A DNA stretch of 64,000 nt from Monosporascus cannonballus (Eukaryota > Ascomycota > Sordariomycetes > Xylariales): the NCBI GenBank assembly GCA_004154925.1, contig QJNS01000009.1, positions 434,001 to 498,000 on the forward strand. Direction: 5' to 3'. Within the stretch, counting starts at the first letter, position 1. Each line of letters opens with the position of its first letter. Made by a program: the position numbers and the translations under genes. Below are positions 14,422-25,275 of the stretch, one piece after another. The notes under the pieces were generated by a model, which worked only from the letters and a program-made list of their open reading frames with translations, ran no database searches and was not told the origin of the DNA.

Positions 14422-14616
14422 TATAAAAATATTATTCTTAGAGGGCTGCGGCTAATATTCGACCAGTTACAGACCTACGCGCCAGTACAAATAACCATCT
14501 AGCAGCTAGTAATAAACGCCAGATGGAAGTAACCTAATATATTCATTTTTTGAAATACGTTCTGCGATTGGTCGGGGGTCACCTCACCCTAGCTCTCAGC
14601 TATCCATTATCTTACA
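14422..14616 (+). repeat. 3' LTR of Gypsy A copy 1 (195 bp)
   Basis: Same length as 599-793. Ends CTTACA at 14616, followed by the AACTG duplication. Its 3' half is almost unmutated. Confidence 0.9.
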
Positions 14617-15056
14617 AACTGGGAATCGGCCTAAATTCGGAACCGTTAAATATGTGGTACGATAATTAACAGATTATACGGTTAATTAACGCCGATATCG
14701 TCCTTCTGAAAATAACATTGCGGTATGTAGATATATATAATTATTAGCTGCGAAAAGCAGTGAAGAGGGACTTGATCAAAATGGATTATACGCCTATAGG
14801 CAATATGTTAGCTAATGGACTAATTAAAGCCCTGTTACGAGAAGCTTTTAGGTACTTTAAAAAGCAACTAGAATTAATGGATATTACAAAAGCTTTAAAT
14901 CAGCGGAAGAAAGCCTTAAAGGTTATTTTAAATAAGGAATTGGTTAATTAGGAGAATTTAATCGCTGGAGGAAAAGTGAAATGGACAACTGCAGTTTTAA
15001 GAAGTGATGAAATGTGACGATTAATGCCGTAAATGCTTTAAGGCGTTAAGGGGGTA
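14617..15056 (+). pseudogene. Ty1/Copia pol C-terminus (rest of RNase H)
   Basis: The RNase H frame cut at 598 resumes here: KLGIGLNSEPLNMWYDN (about 14618-14668), then RLINADIVLLK, then YVDIYNY. The open frame from 14760 contains IKMDYTPIGNMLANGLIKAL, the conserved Copia C-terminal pattern (M.AD..TK..). The same block is found on the minus strand at about 34055-34145 in the complete Copia copy, so both are one family. The sequence runs to a purine tract TTAAGGGGGTA (15046-15056) just before the LTR. There is much less RIP here than in the Gypsy interiors. Confidence 0.88.
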
Positions 15057-15221
15057 TGTTAACTAGCTGGGGGGTGCGGAACGCTCCCTATATACGGAAA
15101 GGTCCCATTCTGATCGGCTTATATATGTTCTGTGGTTAAGCTACTTAGAGTTATACGCGTGCGATAGTACCTACAACTTAGCTGAATAAAAGAACATAAC
15201 TGATGTCCCCTATATCTGACA
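15057..15221 (+). repeat. 3' LTR of the left Copia element (165 bp)
   Basis: Starts TGTTAACTAGC and ends TATATCTGACA. It matches the LTRs at 33709-33871 and 38918-39080 in inverted orientation. It marks the right border of the left transposon block. Its partner lies outside the window. Confidence 0.88.
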
Positions 15222-15519
15222 CAAGCAGCTATATTGCGCTAAAACGATATATCAATTACAATCTCTGTGAGCTTGCTATTCAGATAATGTAGGCCCTGTC
15301 GATAATTGGGGTTGCGATGCAACGTCCTGGAGTGAGAGTACTTTCCTCGTCAATCAATATTCTCTTCCTGTAGCTGTTGCTCGTTTTGAGCTAAGAGTTT
15401 GCTGTTGTGGTTCCTAACCCAATTTCGAGATACAACCCTGCTCTTCCGATCCGCCACCACTATGAGAGAGGGTTAATTCTTCTTCGTGTACTTCGTACGA
15501 TGTTGATAATCCATATGTC
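15222..15519. other. Intergenic spacer between Copia LTR and first island gene
   Basis: Mid-GC unique-looking sequence without an open frame I can support. It is the 3' flank of the minus-strand gene ending at 15520. The switch from transposon to normal composition is abrupt at 15222. Confidence 0.6.
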
Positions 15520-16584
15520 TTACCGAGTCGACCATATCGGCGCACCACTGTAATATCCTGATTTAGTAATTGTTTGATCTGTTAAATAACAGAGTGGTGA
15601 GGGTTCACGACATGCTTTAGAGGTTTCAGTCACTGCCGGGGCTGTATATCCTGTTCGTTCGCCGTGTCGGTGCAATTGAAGAAGGTATAAGATAAAATTT
15701 TTAAAGATACTCACTGTCTCTTTCATCCTTAAAAGGTTGTCCACACCCTTTGAAGTGTAACTCTGCCCTGTTCTGTCTCAATGGATGTTTCGAGAAGACT
15801 GGCCGATCGCATTCCCCAGGGCATCTCATGGTATAAAATGCCTTATGCCAGTGGCGGTTGAGGCGAGTGCGGTACTCAAAGACCCAGTAGTTCTCCCTTG
15901 CTACAATGGGTGTTCTTATAGGGTCTTGCAGGGTGAATTTAATCAGATCCGGACACGGGAACGGCGCCGATGCCATGGTGGAGAGAACATCGGGGGATGC
16001 TCGCGGAGAGTCGACTGTCGAAGCACGTGCGATTCTAGGTGTTCGGTACTGGACGGTTCGGGGAGTGATTACGGCACCTCTTGCGGCATTCCGTTTATCG
16101 CGATTTCCCGAGACATGTGTGCCCTAAGACTTCCTCAGACTCAGGCCAGGTACCAGTACCAAGGGCTTAGGTGCTTCACGGTATGATATGATCCTTCAGA
16201 GGGAGCACGTACCTGTTGCAGAACGTTGGACGGGGAAGAAGGCCTATGACCTTCTCCAATTAACTTGTATGAAACAATGATACCACGATCGGCCAATAGA
16301 TTATTGTCAGAGATTCTGAGTTCGTAGCTAGATTCCTTTTCAAGTGCCATTGCGATTCCGGGGAACTCCGAAGCCATTTCCTCGATGATTTGAGCTCGTT
16401 CTTGGGACAGTTCTCCATAGCGAGCCAAGTGCCTTTCGATTGAATCAATAGTACTTCGCAGAAGGCGGTCCTTTGCTGTTCTCCAGTCCCGCACAATTGC
16501 GCCTAGCTTTGCTACACCTCGCTCATATGCCAAGTCCTCCACGGATGGATGCTGGATGGCCTCTGTAGCTGGTTTGCTCGCCAT
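15520..16584 (-). CDS. Unknown protein with coiled-coil-like N-terminus and Cys/His cluster, 3 exons
   Basis: I do not recognise a named family. Exons by splice sites and frame: 16584-16213, 16123-15715 and 15578-15520. Introns are 16124-16212 (GTACGT..TTAG, 89 bp) and 15579-15714 (GTGAGT..ACAG, 136 bp); phases fit and give 279 residues. The start at 16584 has a good context (GCCATGG); an in-frame Met at 16704 would add 40 residues. Residues about 30-90 are rich in Arg, Glu, Leu and Ile and look helical or coiled-coil. Residues 225-251 have C225, C229, H237, H247 and C251 in a CPGEC...HFKGC arrangement that could bind zinc, as in fungal C2H2-like proteins. No signal peptide is seen. It starts about 720 bp from, and divergent to, the Hsp70-like gene. 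Function unknown; the exon model is an inference from sequence only. Confidence 0.65.
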
Positions 16585-17307
16585 GGCAGATTCCGAGCGT
16601 AATTCAAGGGGAACTGGGAAGAACCACGACCGAGGACAGCTGTGTCCTTGATGGTCTTTTTCTTTCAAATTTCCCATGAGCTGACCCTTCCCCAACCACG
16701 TCATTTATTTGCGGTAGCCGGAATACCACCCCCTTGCAGATTCTAATTGGCAACGTCTTGGCTTATTGGTCGCTAAGTCTTCTTGTTCATTTTGAGGCCA
16801 TTTTCTGCAACTCAGGGCCAGGGATCAAAGCGCTAGACAGGGGTTATGGTTGGTTCGTTGCTCCCAGGACCCCTTCTAGATCTCTCTAACCTGTGTTCAC
16901 TTCTCTGTGAATAAGTACATCGAACTGTAAGTACTCTGCAGTGCTACCGTGCAGTCTCAGCTATGGATGATACTAAAGTATACATATTAAGCATGTATAA
17001 AAAGTCGCCATCCGTTATATCTTGAAGCATTCGAAAAGTCTCTCTGTCCGGACTGCCTCCCACATTGGATGTAAACGATATAGTCTCATACAAGTCTCGT
17101 CTTTTTCATCCAGACTCCCTTCAGTGTATCTTGAAACAAGATTTTCGCTGTGGTTTGTCCCATCAACGGTACAATATACCGTCTCGCACTCCAAGATAGT
17201 CCCCGAATTTGACCCAAAGTATATCTTAGCTATGCCGTTGGAACTGCCTTTGGAAGAAGGGTAAGGAAGCCTAGGAGTTTTGTCATCGACTCCATCAAGA
17301 GACGAAT
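16585..17307. other. Divergent intergenic region between the minus-strand unknown gene and the Hsp70-like gene
   Basis: Contains the promoters of both neighbours. It has an 80-codon open frame (17022-17264) with no recognisable domain and no support as a gene, and one candidate TATA element (16996-17004). Confidence 0.6.
16996..17004 (+). promoter_or_regulatory. Candidate TATA element TATAAAAAG
   Basis: A good TATA-box match about 305 bp before the chosen start of the Hsp70-like gene. That distance implies a long 5' leader or a missed upstream exon. Position and function are inferred only. Confidence 0.35.
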
Positions 17308-19713
17308 ATGCTAACCGGTCTACGCAGAGCTCTTGGGATTGATTTAGGCAGCACCAGCCTAAGGGGTCGCATAGTAAGGGTTTCTATATTCACTGCTATT
17401 CCCTAATGCCCAAAATCCAATGTTGCAGTCTGTTTCCCAAGCTTCCTACTGTTTAGCGTGTATATCTTCATAACTACGTACCAAGCTGCCAAAAGTTCGG
17501 TAATTGACTTGATATCCCCCAGGTTTGTCCACGGACCAGCAAGGTCATCCCCATCCAAAACAGTCAGACCGGGCCTCGCAGCAATCGGCTCACAGTAGGC
17601 GACTTCTCGGTCGCTGCCTACCCATTCGGCAGGACCGGAAAGGTATATTTGGGTGACGACCCAGATCCGGAGCGAGAGTCCGTCTCTTTAAAGTACGCCT
17701 TTTACGTTCTTGCCAACGGTTCCGATGAACTCCTCGAACAATACCGGCTCCTTGATAAATTCTGCAGTCGGAAGGATGACCCGGTTTTGCGGAAGAGGTT
17801 ACAGGAAGGTCTCGATCAACTATTCTCGAGATTCTTTGGGCGCGTCAAGAACGTTTGCAAAACCAGGCGCGTGCTTATAACGAAGATTGCACTTTCTATC
17901 CCGTCTCAGTGGACGCTCGAATTCGAGGATGTATACAGAGACGTTATTTCCAGGGCTGCCAGGGTGGTCAACACCTCCGAGATTGAGATTTTCTTCGTCA
18001 CGGAAACCCAGGCACTTGCCCACTTCATATGCGGCAAATATCTCGAAATCTTGATACAGCATCCAAATGGGGCCGGATCTGAGGTGTTTTTGTTCCTCGA
18101 TTTCGGGGGTCATAACATGGTAGGTGTAAGGCCCGACCTTTTCCTAGCATCACGCTTCCTAATCTCTATTGACAGAACTCTTGCATTTACCATGTCGGAT
18201 ATGACACAGCCAACGAGCCAAGATTTTATCTGATAGGAGCGCCTGTTGGTAAGATCCCGTTAGGGTTAACCCGTTCTACTACCCCCTGGCTAATCACGAC
18301 ATCCATCTCATAGGTGCTGGCGGAGGTAGCGAACTATGGGAGTATAATGTTCTACAGAAAGCCATTGAGTTTATCGAGACGCAACAGGTGAGTATATCTA
18401 GTTTTGGCTTCTCACGGCCTGTTGGTGAGTCCGTAGTCGGCAGCCATACGTAGCGTCGCTTGAGGCAGTTCACGCAGTACTCTCCCTTCTCACCTCCATT
18501 CTCCGAGCCTTTTAACCACTGACTCTAAAATTCAACTTAGGGGAGGCCCCGGGCAATGTCGAATAAGCACAAACAGCGCCTTCGCGACGACTTTGATCGT
18601 GATAAGGCGCGCCAGGCCCTAGGAGAATCCCAAAGCTTCCAGTTCGACGCCACGGGACTCGACGGCAAACCACTGGACATCTCTCTTGGCCCTGAAATAG
18701 TCACTTCATGTTTCAACGAGGCATTGAAGAGACCATTGGAGAAGGTCGAAGAGCAGCTCCAGCAGCTCGCGGCGATGGGTGTCAAGGAACCTCGGGTGAT
18801 TGTAACTGGGGGGACAGCCCGACATACAGGACTCCGAGCTCGGCTCGCACAGCTCTGTGAAGAAAAGTATCGCACCCACCCACCAGTTTGGGAAGAGGAT
18901 CTGGAGGCGGACGAATACACGGTAAAAGTTGCGGAAGGAGCCGCCTACGCAGTCAGTAACCCCGTAACCGTTGAAAAATTCTTCGACCGCGGAGCCGCAT
19001 TTGGTATACAGAAACTGCGGCGCTGGACACGAGACTCTTCCAGTTCAGAAGAAAACTGGGACGATATTGCCGAGTTTCTTATGAGCAAGGTCTGCCATCA
19101 TCCCCCCCCTTCCCCCCCTTTTTCCCCTCCCAATCTCATCTGTCCACTTCTCTTCGTTGGACTTGTTTTCCTCGCTAACTTTTGAGTTGCCCAGGATCGG
19201 CAAGGGACCCGAATAAAGATAAGTGTCAATGGGTTGGACAAGCTGAAGATCATCTGCGACCCGTTTTTCAGCCCCGACGGCGACGACGACAACCTCCATT
19301 ACAGCAATTGTTATGACATCCTTCCCCTCGGTCAACCAACACAAGGCGATTGGTACTATTCGATGACATTGGATGGAGATGGTGACAACATGTGCATGGT
19401 CCTGGAGAGATCGCTAAGACCACACAAGAAGTACAGGGCTAGCTTTTTTGACGAGACACGGATTCCCCTCTTTTATGAAAAGGGCTCGAATTGTGTCCAA
19501 GTCGGCTATGAGCATGCCGACCCGTCCGCGTTGTTGGCTAGTGTAGTAGAACGATACCGGTCTTCCACTACGGCCAAAAGGAAAGCCCCCCGATCCGACA
19601 TGGAGGATACATCAACCGATGCTTCGATCCAGGATCGCCAAAACGATTCAATGGAGTTCCAGTACATCAGGCCAATGTGCTCCTTTGCAGTATCCAAGAA
19701 GTATTGCGGATGA
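17308..19713 (+). CDS. HSPA12-like Hsp70-fold ATPase, 6 exons, about 625 residues
   Basis: Exons: 17308-17373, 17523-18119, 18176-18248, 18314-18387, 18541-19089 and 19195-19713. All introns are GT..AG and phases fit. The protein has the actin/Hsp70 ATP-binding signature in order: GIDLGSTSLRGRI at residues 10-22 (phosphate 1), FLDFGGHNM ending at 221 (phosphate 2), a GAPVGAGGGSELWE loop at 242-255, and VIVTGGTARHTGLR at 356-369 (adenosine). It is the divergent fungal Hsp70-like type related to animal HSPA12: the C-terminal part is not a canonical DnaK substrate-binding domain, and no EEVD tail is present (it ends KKYCG). No signal peptide or membrane segment, so probably cytosolic. Substrates of this group are not known; many filamentous fungi carry several paralogues. 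All ATPase motifs are intact. The 153-bp fourth intron and the GTCTGC donor of the fifth are the least certain parts of the model. Confidence 0.9.
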
Positions 19714-20559
19714 GCCGACCAATGAACTAGATCGATTCATCTCACGGTTTGTCGCTGGCCTCCAAAAGAAGTCAATCTCGACGTCTAGCTTGCACATGTC
19801 GTCGTCTTTTCTTTTTTTTCTTCTTTTCTTTTGGTAGGGGGCTGCTGGGCATAGCGACCGGGGCTAATACGCACTGAGGATGAATACGGCCTTCTCCTCA
19901 TCCGGTCAAAGAGGAATGCCATCTTCTCGGGCCGGAGTACGTCCAACCTACGATAGAAATTACGTCCAAAAACGGAAATACAGCTTTCGACGAAGTCTAG
20001 TATCTTTGGATAGATTAATGGATGACATATTCTCTGTGCGCTGCTGAAAGAGAAGTAGCCTTCCTCAATATCCATGCAAATGTGACACCATATCCAGGCG
20101 CGTCACGTATCCTCCCGTGCTCGGGGGTTAGGCTACTCCGCTCCTCAGCGCGCGACTTATGGACCACGCTATGTCAAATGCGGTACTTACCTTTTTTGAA
20201 CAGAAACTACACTATGATTGGCACGGATTAGCCGCGGAGTTTTTGTTAGTCATTTTAGCGGACGGATTTCCAAAGCATTCCGAAACCGTCGGCGTGACCT
20301 TGGGTGCTTTCTCACATATTGTGTGGGCGATAAGGGTCTCCAGCTTACTCTTTTCACGCGGAGATGACCGTTGTTTGTTGGCGTCTACCCCTTCCCCAGG
20401 GCCTAGCCCCCTATAAATACCTACCAAAACGCCCACTTCTAGTCCAACTTTCATGCCACCACTTTCCCCTCTTTACACTACTTGTCCATCACAGCTAACC
20501 TTTTCCGCTCACGTATTATATCGCTTACCCCTTCTCATTAATTACAGGTCCCTCCCTAC
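19714..20559 (+). other. Intergenic region and promoter of the short-chain dehydrogenase gene
   Basis: No supported gene. A pyrimidine-rich run lies at about 19800-19834. A TATA element is at 20412-20419. Several short open frames in both directions look random. Confidence 0.6.
20412..20419 (+). promoter_or_regulatory. TATA box candidate TATAAATA
   Basis: Sits about 140 bp before the start codon at 20560, in otherwise GC-rich DNA, followed by a pyrimidine-rich leader. Likely core promoter of the dehydrogenase gene. Confidence 0.5.
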
Positions 20560-21944
20560 ATGATGGATGGTCCCCACCCTCTTTCAGCGGCTTCGCTGTT
20601 CTCCCTCACCGGCTCGGTCGCTGTCGGTTAGTATCTTGTCACCTCCTTTCTTAAGGATATCGCTGCTGACCTTGGTTGAAGTCACCGGCGGAGGAACTGG
20701 CGTCGGCCTGAGTAAGTCACTCACTCTTCTAACATATGATACTGCCATCCACTCCCCTAACTCGGCTTCCCATAGTGATCGCACAAACACTCGCCGCCAA
20801 CGGGGCCAAAGTCTACATCACCGGTCGCCGAAAGGATGTCATCGAAACAAGCGCGCGTGTACATGGTTCACCTGATAAGCTGGGTCCCCAGGGAGGAAGC
20901 ATCATACCAATCGTCATGGACGTGACGTCGAAGGACAGCATCAAAGCCGTCGTGGCTGAGATATCCGAGGGGGAGGGACACCTGGACCTGTACGTACCTT
21001 AGCCGGTGACAGCTTACATGCCACACGGAGCACAGGTCCTAACAATGTTCTCCAGCCTCGTCAATAATGCCGGTTTCTGGGCTGGACGCGCACTCGCTAA
21101 GCCAGAAGAGGGTCCCGAGGCTTTCGGGAACGCCATGTTCGCTGAGAGCATTGAGGATGCCTGGCAGAAAGGTGTGAACATCCCTAGCAAGAGAACTTCC
21201 ATGATCATGCTGTTAACCCATGGAAGCTTTCTTGACGAACAGTACTTCTCCTTACTTTGTCACGGCCGCATTCCTTCCCCTGCTTGCGAAGGCGGCTCAG
21301 GGTCCGACTGGGAGAGTCGGTAGTGTCATCAACAACACCTCAGCTAGCGGATTCCTGCGACTGTATGTTGCCGTCAATAAAAATTTATTACCGCCGCTGA
21401 CCTAACCGTCTAGGACACTAAATGGGCAATTCTCTTACAACGTGGGTGGATAGCATTTTATTCCACTGAACGTCGGCTAACGTCAACCACCTCTAGGTGA
21501 GCAAAGCAGCCGCAAATCATCTGACGCGCCAGATGGCCCTCGATCTCAGTCACGAAAACATCCGCGTCCGCGTCAACGGCATAGCCCTAGGTAGGAGGGT
21601 CGATGCTACTCCATTCTTCCGGGCTCCCGGCTGCTTACGCATGCATTATCAGGCTATTTCCCCTCCGAGATGACCACTGCGGGTTCGGACCAGAACAATG
21701 AGAGTACCTATTCACTTGATGAGTTCCGTCAATTTACCTCCTCTATGGGCGCAAGAGTCCAACGCATGGGAGGGCCCAGGGATATTGCCAGCGTATGTGG
21801 CTGCTCACCTTCCTTCGCTGTTGAACTCGCTGACCAGTCTCCGAAATCCAGGCTATACTCCTCCTTGCCACCAATGAGTATATGTGGGGTGAGATTATTA
21901 TCGTAGATGGTGGGTTCGCCTTGAGCGTTCCAGGGAACATGTGA
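20560..21944 (+). CDS. Classical NAD(P)-dependent short-chain dehydrogenase/reductase, 9 exons, 305 residues
   Basis: Oxidises or reduces an unidentified alcohol/ketone substrate with NAD(P). Exons: 20560-20626, 20682-20711, 20776-20989, 21056-21171, 21227-21362, 21414-21441, 21497-21590, 21653-21792 and 21852-21944. The eight GT..AG introns are 51-66 bp and all phases fit. The Rossmann motif TGGGTGVG is at residues 24-31, and ITGRRKD after the second strand (two basic residues there would suit NADPH, an inference). LLVNNAG is at 104-110. The catalytic set is S183, Y196 and K200 (YNVSK), with the usual 13-residue Ser-Tyr spacing. The C-terminus has the family's IIVDGG motif. No signal peptide. 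No partner enzyme is adjacent, so the pathway cannot be named; sterol, polyketide-type or xenobiotic ketone reduction are all possible. The very short exons 2 and 6 (30 and 28 bp) explain why no long open frame is visible. Alternative start at 20563. Confidence 0.93.
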
Positions 21945-22373
21945 GCTGTGAGACCCTGCATCACACACTGAAGCATATATCTGAAGGAAGAACGAATATC
22001 AGGTTGCATGACCTCTGGAAGGTCCTAGATAGAAGGTGAGGGTAGCGAACCCTCCTGATATACACGTAAGTACAGCTGTAGCCAGGAGCAAAAGATACCA
22101 GGGGTGCATAAACCCGTTTCCCTTCAGTGGTTGATCAAACTAAGCCAAGGCTTGGCTGTTAGATCGACTTCACCTGGGTCTGATATGAGCTGAGTAGGCA
22201 ACGGGAGTGCCACAATTGTGCATTTTTGTGACATATAGTCCATCTTTCTACGCAGTTTAAAGCCTATCTAAAGCCCCTTACACTTGTTCATCCCATGATG
22301 CCGGACGCGAAGTCCTACTGGCAATGGCAATGATATTTGACTTCATTAATAGAGATACATAACACCGAGCGTG
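21945..22373. other. Convergent intergenic region
   Basis: Lies between the 3' ends of the dehydrogenase (plus) and the GH5 gene (minus). It should hold both 3' untranslated regions. No other feature seen. Confidence 0.6.
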
Positions 22374-23750
22374 CTATTTAAACCCAGTCCATGAACCGTG
22401 GAGTTCATTTACGGCCGCCGCATGTTCGTATACGAGCTGCCGCGCCTCATCGTCGTCCAGGAAGATGGTGAAGCCATCGTCGTGGTTCCGGCCATACGAA
22501 TAGCCGGAGTAGCCGAATTGCCAGTACATGTCGGGCATCTTCTCCTCCAAGGTGATCTCCTGCCACCCGCCCAAAGCCTCCAGGCGCGTGATGTTCGACA
22601 CCCTACCCAGGTACTGCTGGCGGGCCTCGTTGGTCATCCAGCCGTACTCCTCGTGCACGACGGGCTTCCCGGCCTCGCGGCCCGCCGCCGCGTGGTCGCG
22701 GATCCACTGGCCGGCCCACTCGACCGTCTTGCTCCACCAATCGGGGTACGAGTGGAAGGTGCCGAAGTCGACGTTCGGCAGGCCCAGCTCGTGGTCGAAG
22801 TCGCCACCGTCGTGGCCGTTGTAGAACCCGTCGCCCGACTCCGGGCGGTTGAAGCCGCCCTCGCCGCCCCACGTCACGAGGTGGTGCGGGTCCAGGCTCT
22901 TCACGTACGTGCTCATCTCGTCGACCCAGCTGCTGAGCAGCTCCGGCGTGCAGTCGTCGCTGCGCGGAAGGTTACGAGTACCATCTGCTCCGCAGCGCGG
23001 GGCGTTGCCCAGCTCCCATGCAAAGATGGTGGGCGAGTCCTTGTAGCGGGTAACTACGGCCTTGACATAGCGCTTGTAGGCCTCCTTGATCTGGGGGAGG
23101 CGGTAGAACTACAGGGGCCCTGTTAGTGCTCATGATGGATGATAACGAGCCATTTGGTGTGTTCAGAAGAGCGGCATACGTCATCGTGATATTTTCCGCC
23201 TAGGTTGACCGTGTACACGTCCATGCCACCGTAGTCAGCCCAGTTGTTGGTGAACGCCACGAGTAACTTAATGCCAACCTTCGTGGCGGCATTTACGACC
23301 TTGTCGAAAGCGTCAAGGTTGATGGTGGAGGTGCCATTGGCAAACCACTGGAAGACGATCTCGGTGTCACCAGCCCCCTCACCGCCGTACTGAGGCAGTC
23401 CGCCCGGGATGTAAGTGACGTTCTTGTCATTGAATCCCCACGTGCGGAAGACTTTAAGACCGGCCTCCTTGGCAGCAGTGAGACCGAGCTCGACATCGGT
23501 TTGGTTCTAGCGAGTGGTCAGTTTACAATCCGTTGAAGATTGGATTGCGGCAGCCCCATACGTTGTTGAAGGGGAAGTAATAGGCATTGCTTCCGGCGAA
23601 GTAGAAGTCCGCTCCGTCGAGAGTGAACTTGCCGTCCTCCGCCCTCACGAACCCCTTGGGCGTGGTGTCGTTGCGGCAGCGCAGGGGCTTGGCGGCGGCC
23701 CCGCACGCGAGAAGACCGAGCGAAACGAGACTGGAGAAAGTAGGCTTCAT
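22374..23750 (-). CDS. Secreted GH5 (subfamily 7-like) mannanase-like protein lacking the acid/base Glu, 3 exons, 416 residues
   Basis: Family role: endo-1,4-beta-mannosidase, cutting plant mannans outside the cell. Exons: 23750-23562, 23506-23180 and 23108-22374. Introns are 55 bp (GTATGG..CTAG, with a CTGAC branch-like site) and 71 bp (GTATGC..GTAG). Residues 1-20 are a signal peptide ([13 protein letters not shown]). GH5 blocks follow: [33 protein letters not shown], then WELGNAPRC at 203-211, TWGGEGGF at 251-258, FHSYPDWW at 290-297, HEEYG at 324-328 (nucleophile Glu, probably E326) and [18 protein letters not shown] at 367-384. Length and order fit fungal GH5_7 enzymes. Odd: the family motif is NEP (or NEA), with Glu as catalytic acid/base; here residue 208 is Ala (codon GCC at 23001-23003), so classic activity is doubtful. 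No carbohydrate-binding module is seen. N-glycosylation sequons are present (NDT, NVT, NGT, NIT). The open frame on the opposite strand (22398-23126) is a GC-rich shadow. Confidence 0.94.
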
Positions 23751-23821
23751 CTTGACGGCTACCTCAATCTTGGAGTCTCAGCTAGGCAGCTCCAAGTTTC
23801 AAGTTCGGGGATACCCATCGC

Positions 23822-23830
23822 GTATTTATT
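23822..23830 (-). promoter_or_regulatory. TATA-like element AATAAATAC for the GH5 gene
   Basis: On the minus strand it lies about 72-80 bp before the GH5 start codon at 23750. It is a moderate match; its role is inferred from position. Confidence 0.35.
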
Positions 23831-25183
23831 CGAGACGATGTTTATGTCCAGATCGGGGCCTTCCCCGATTCGTCACGGAGGATCTCGGCCCGCCCTCCCA
23901 GAATCAGATCCGCTGGGCCTCTTGGTAAACGACGACCTCCCGTGGGGAAACGCTTCTACAGTACTGCAGATAGATCTCATGCAGGGGGACGATAGCCCGA
24001 GTAATTGCTTGGGAACGGCCTTCTTTGCATGCCATTACTTGGCTGCCCAGCGGGAAGTGGCATTGCTCGGATATAGCTCTGGCGAACAGCGCCATACCCA
24101 TGTTAATATTACTCCGGACCCACTACCACAGGGATGGACCGGGGTGGCCTCTGCGGATCTAATCGCCTATCGCGTATCTGGAATCTCGGCCCGAGCCGCC
24201 GGGGCCACCTTGCCCGAGATGGATATAAATCGGCTGTCTGCTTGGCTTCGTGAAATGTTCTTGTTGGGTTGCGTGTTTGAGTTATTTCGTATATGGTCAA
24301 ATCCGGATGACGAGAAATTTGTCCTATTAAGGTTCAAATAGTGCCGTCCTAATGGTTATCCATTACTCCTGGGCCATGAATTGACAACCAGTAGAAGATC
24401 ACTTGGTTCATAGCAAAGACGCGCCCAGCATTTACAGGTCGTCCTCGGACGTGGTTAAGCTACGATAGGAGATGTCGTCCCGTCACGGCGCAAGTATAGT
24501 GATGGAAAACAACTCGGGTAGTTCGTGAATGGTCGTATTATACCGTTTTCAGCCAGCCTTATGACCGTGATTCCACTATGAAAATATCTGCAGTGTGCCC
24601 TGTAGTTTCGCGATATCTTCTTTCAAAGAGCCTAAGCTTTCTCCTTGTGCTTCAGTCCGCGTTCCGCGGGGTTGGTGGCCGCTCGCCTTTCCACTTCTGT
24701 CTGGTCGCTTTCTCCTTGTATTGCTGCTCCAACCACGACAGCTGAATAAGCGTCGAACACGCGAATGGACCGAGATATCGAGTCCGACTTTGTCGATTGG
24801 TAGCGATCACCAATGGCCTAGCCAAGTGCTGGCAAGTCCAGAATTTGAGCTGGTTGATAAGATGTTATTGTCGGTAGAGGTAAGGCAGGCTTCCCGGCGG
24901 AGGGCAACGTAGGTGTGCAGAGAAGCGATATGAGATACCATCGCTGTGGTAACAGAGCAACTGAAAAAGAGAAAAGCGGGCACTGCTCGGTTGTAAGTAA
25001 GGATCGCCGTCTTATCCCTACCGAGGTCAACAGCGAAAGTACAAGTTATATCCAGTGCCCAGATTAACTTATAATCTAGATGAATCCGCGTTTCTAACTA
25101 TAACGGATACAGAGTAAACCTGCCTCAAGGGAAATGATGCAGCATAGAGCAAGGGGCAGAACAAGAACAGCCTAAGGAGGGTT

Positions 25184-25275
25184 GTTCGTAATATAAGCAG
25201 TAAGTATATGACCATTAACTGTTTCCTTCCTAACTATCCCGGTGCGAAGCTCCTTTGTATATTTACATACGCAAG
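25184..25275 (+). repeat. Dispersed repeat, copy 1 (about 90 bp)
   Basis: Matches 29518-29611 over about 90 bases in the same orientation. Shared blocks are GTTCGTAATAT, ATGACCATTAAC and GCGAAGC. Identity of the element is unknown; it may be the end of a small non-autonomous transposon. Confidence 0.6.

Larger units (their letters stand above)
599..14616 (+). mobile_element. Ty3/Gypsy family A, copy 1, carrying a nested family B element
   Basis: Two direct LTRs of 195 bp (599-793 and 14422-14616) bound the element. A perfect 5-bp duplication AACTG lies at 594-598 and 14617-14621, and the Copia RNase H frame is continuous when the element is removed, which proves the borders. Without the nested B element and its duplication (7062-13833) the length is about 7.25 kb, normal for Ty3/Gypsy. 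The interior is strongly AT-rich with many in-frame stops, as expected of RIP. It is dead for transposition. Confidence 0.93.

Noticed and set aside
17022..17264. 80-codon plus frame before the Hsp70-like gene
   Set aside because: No domain, and not in a splice-compatible arrangement that improves the Hsp70 model, whose own start already gives the full phosphate 1 motif.
22398..23126. 242-codon open frame on the plus strand
   Set aside because: It is antisense to exon 3 of the GH5 gene. The GH5 frame has unmistakable family motifs; the antisense frame is open because of high GC at third positions.
23514..24341. 275-codon plus frame upstream of GH5
   Set aside because: Its first half is antisense to GH5 exon 1, and the rest is promoter DNA with no domain or signal. 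Kept only as a low possibility of an unrecognised gene.
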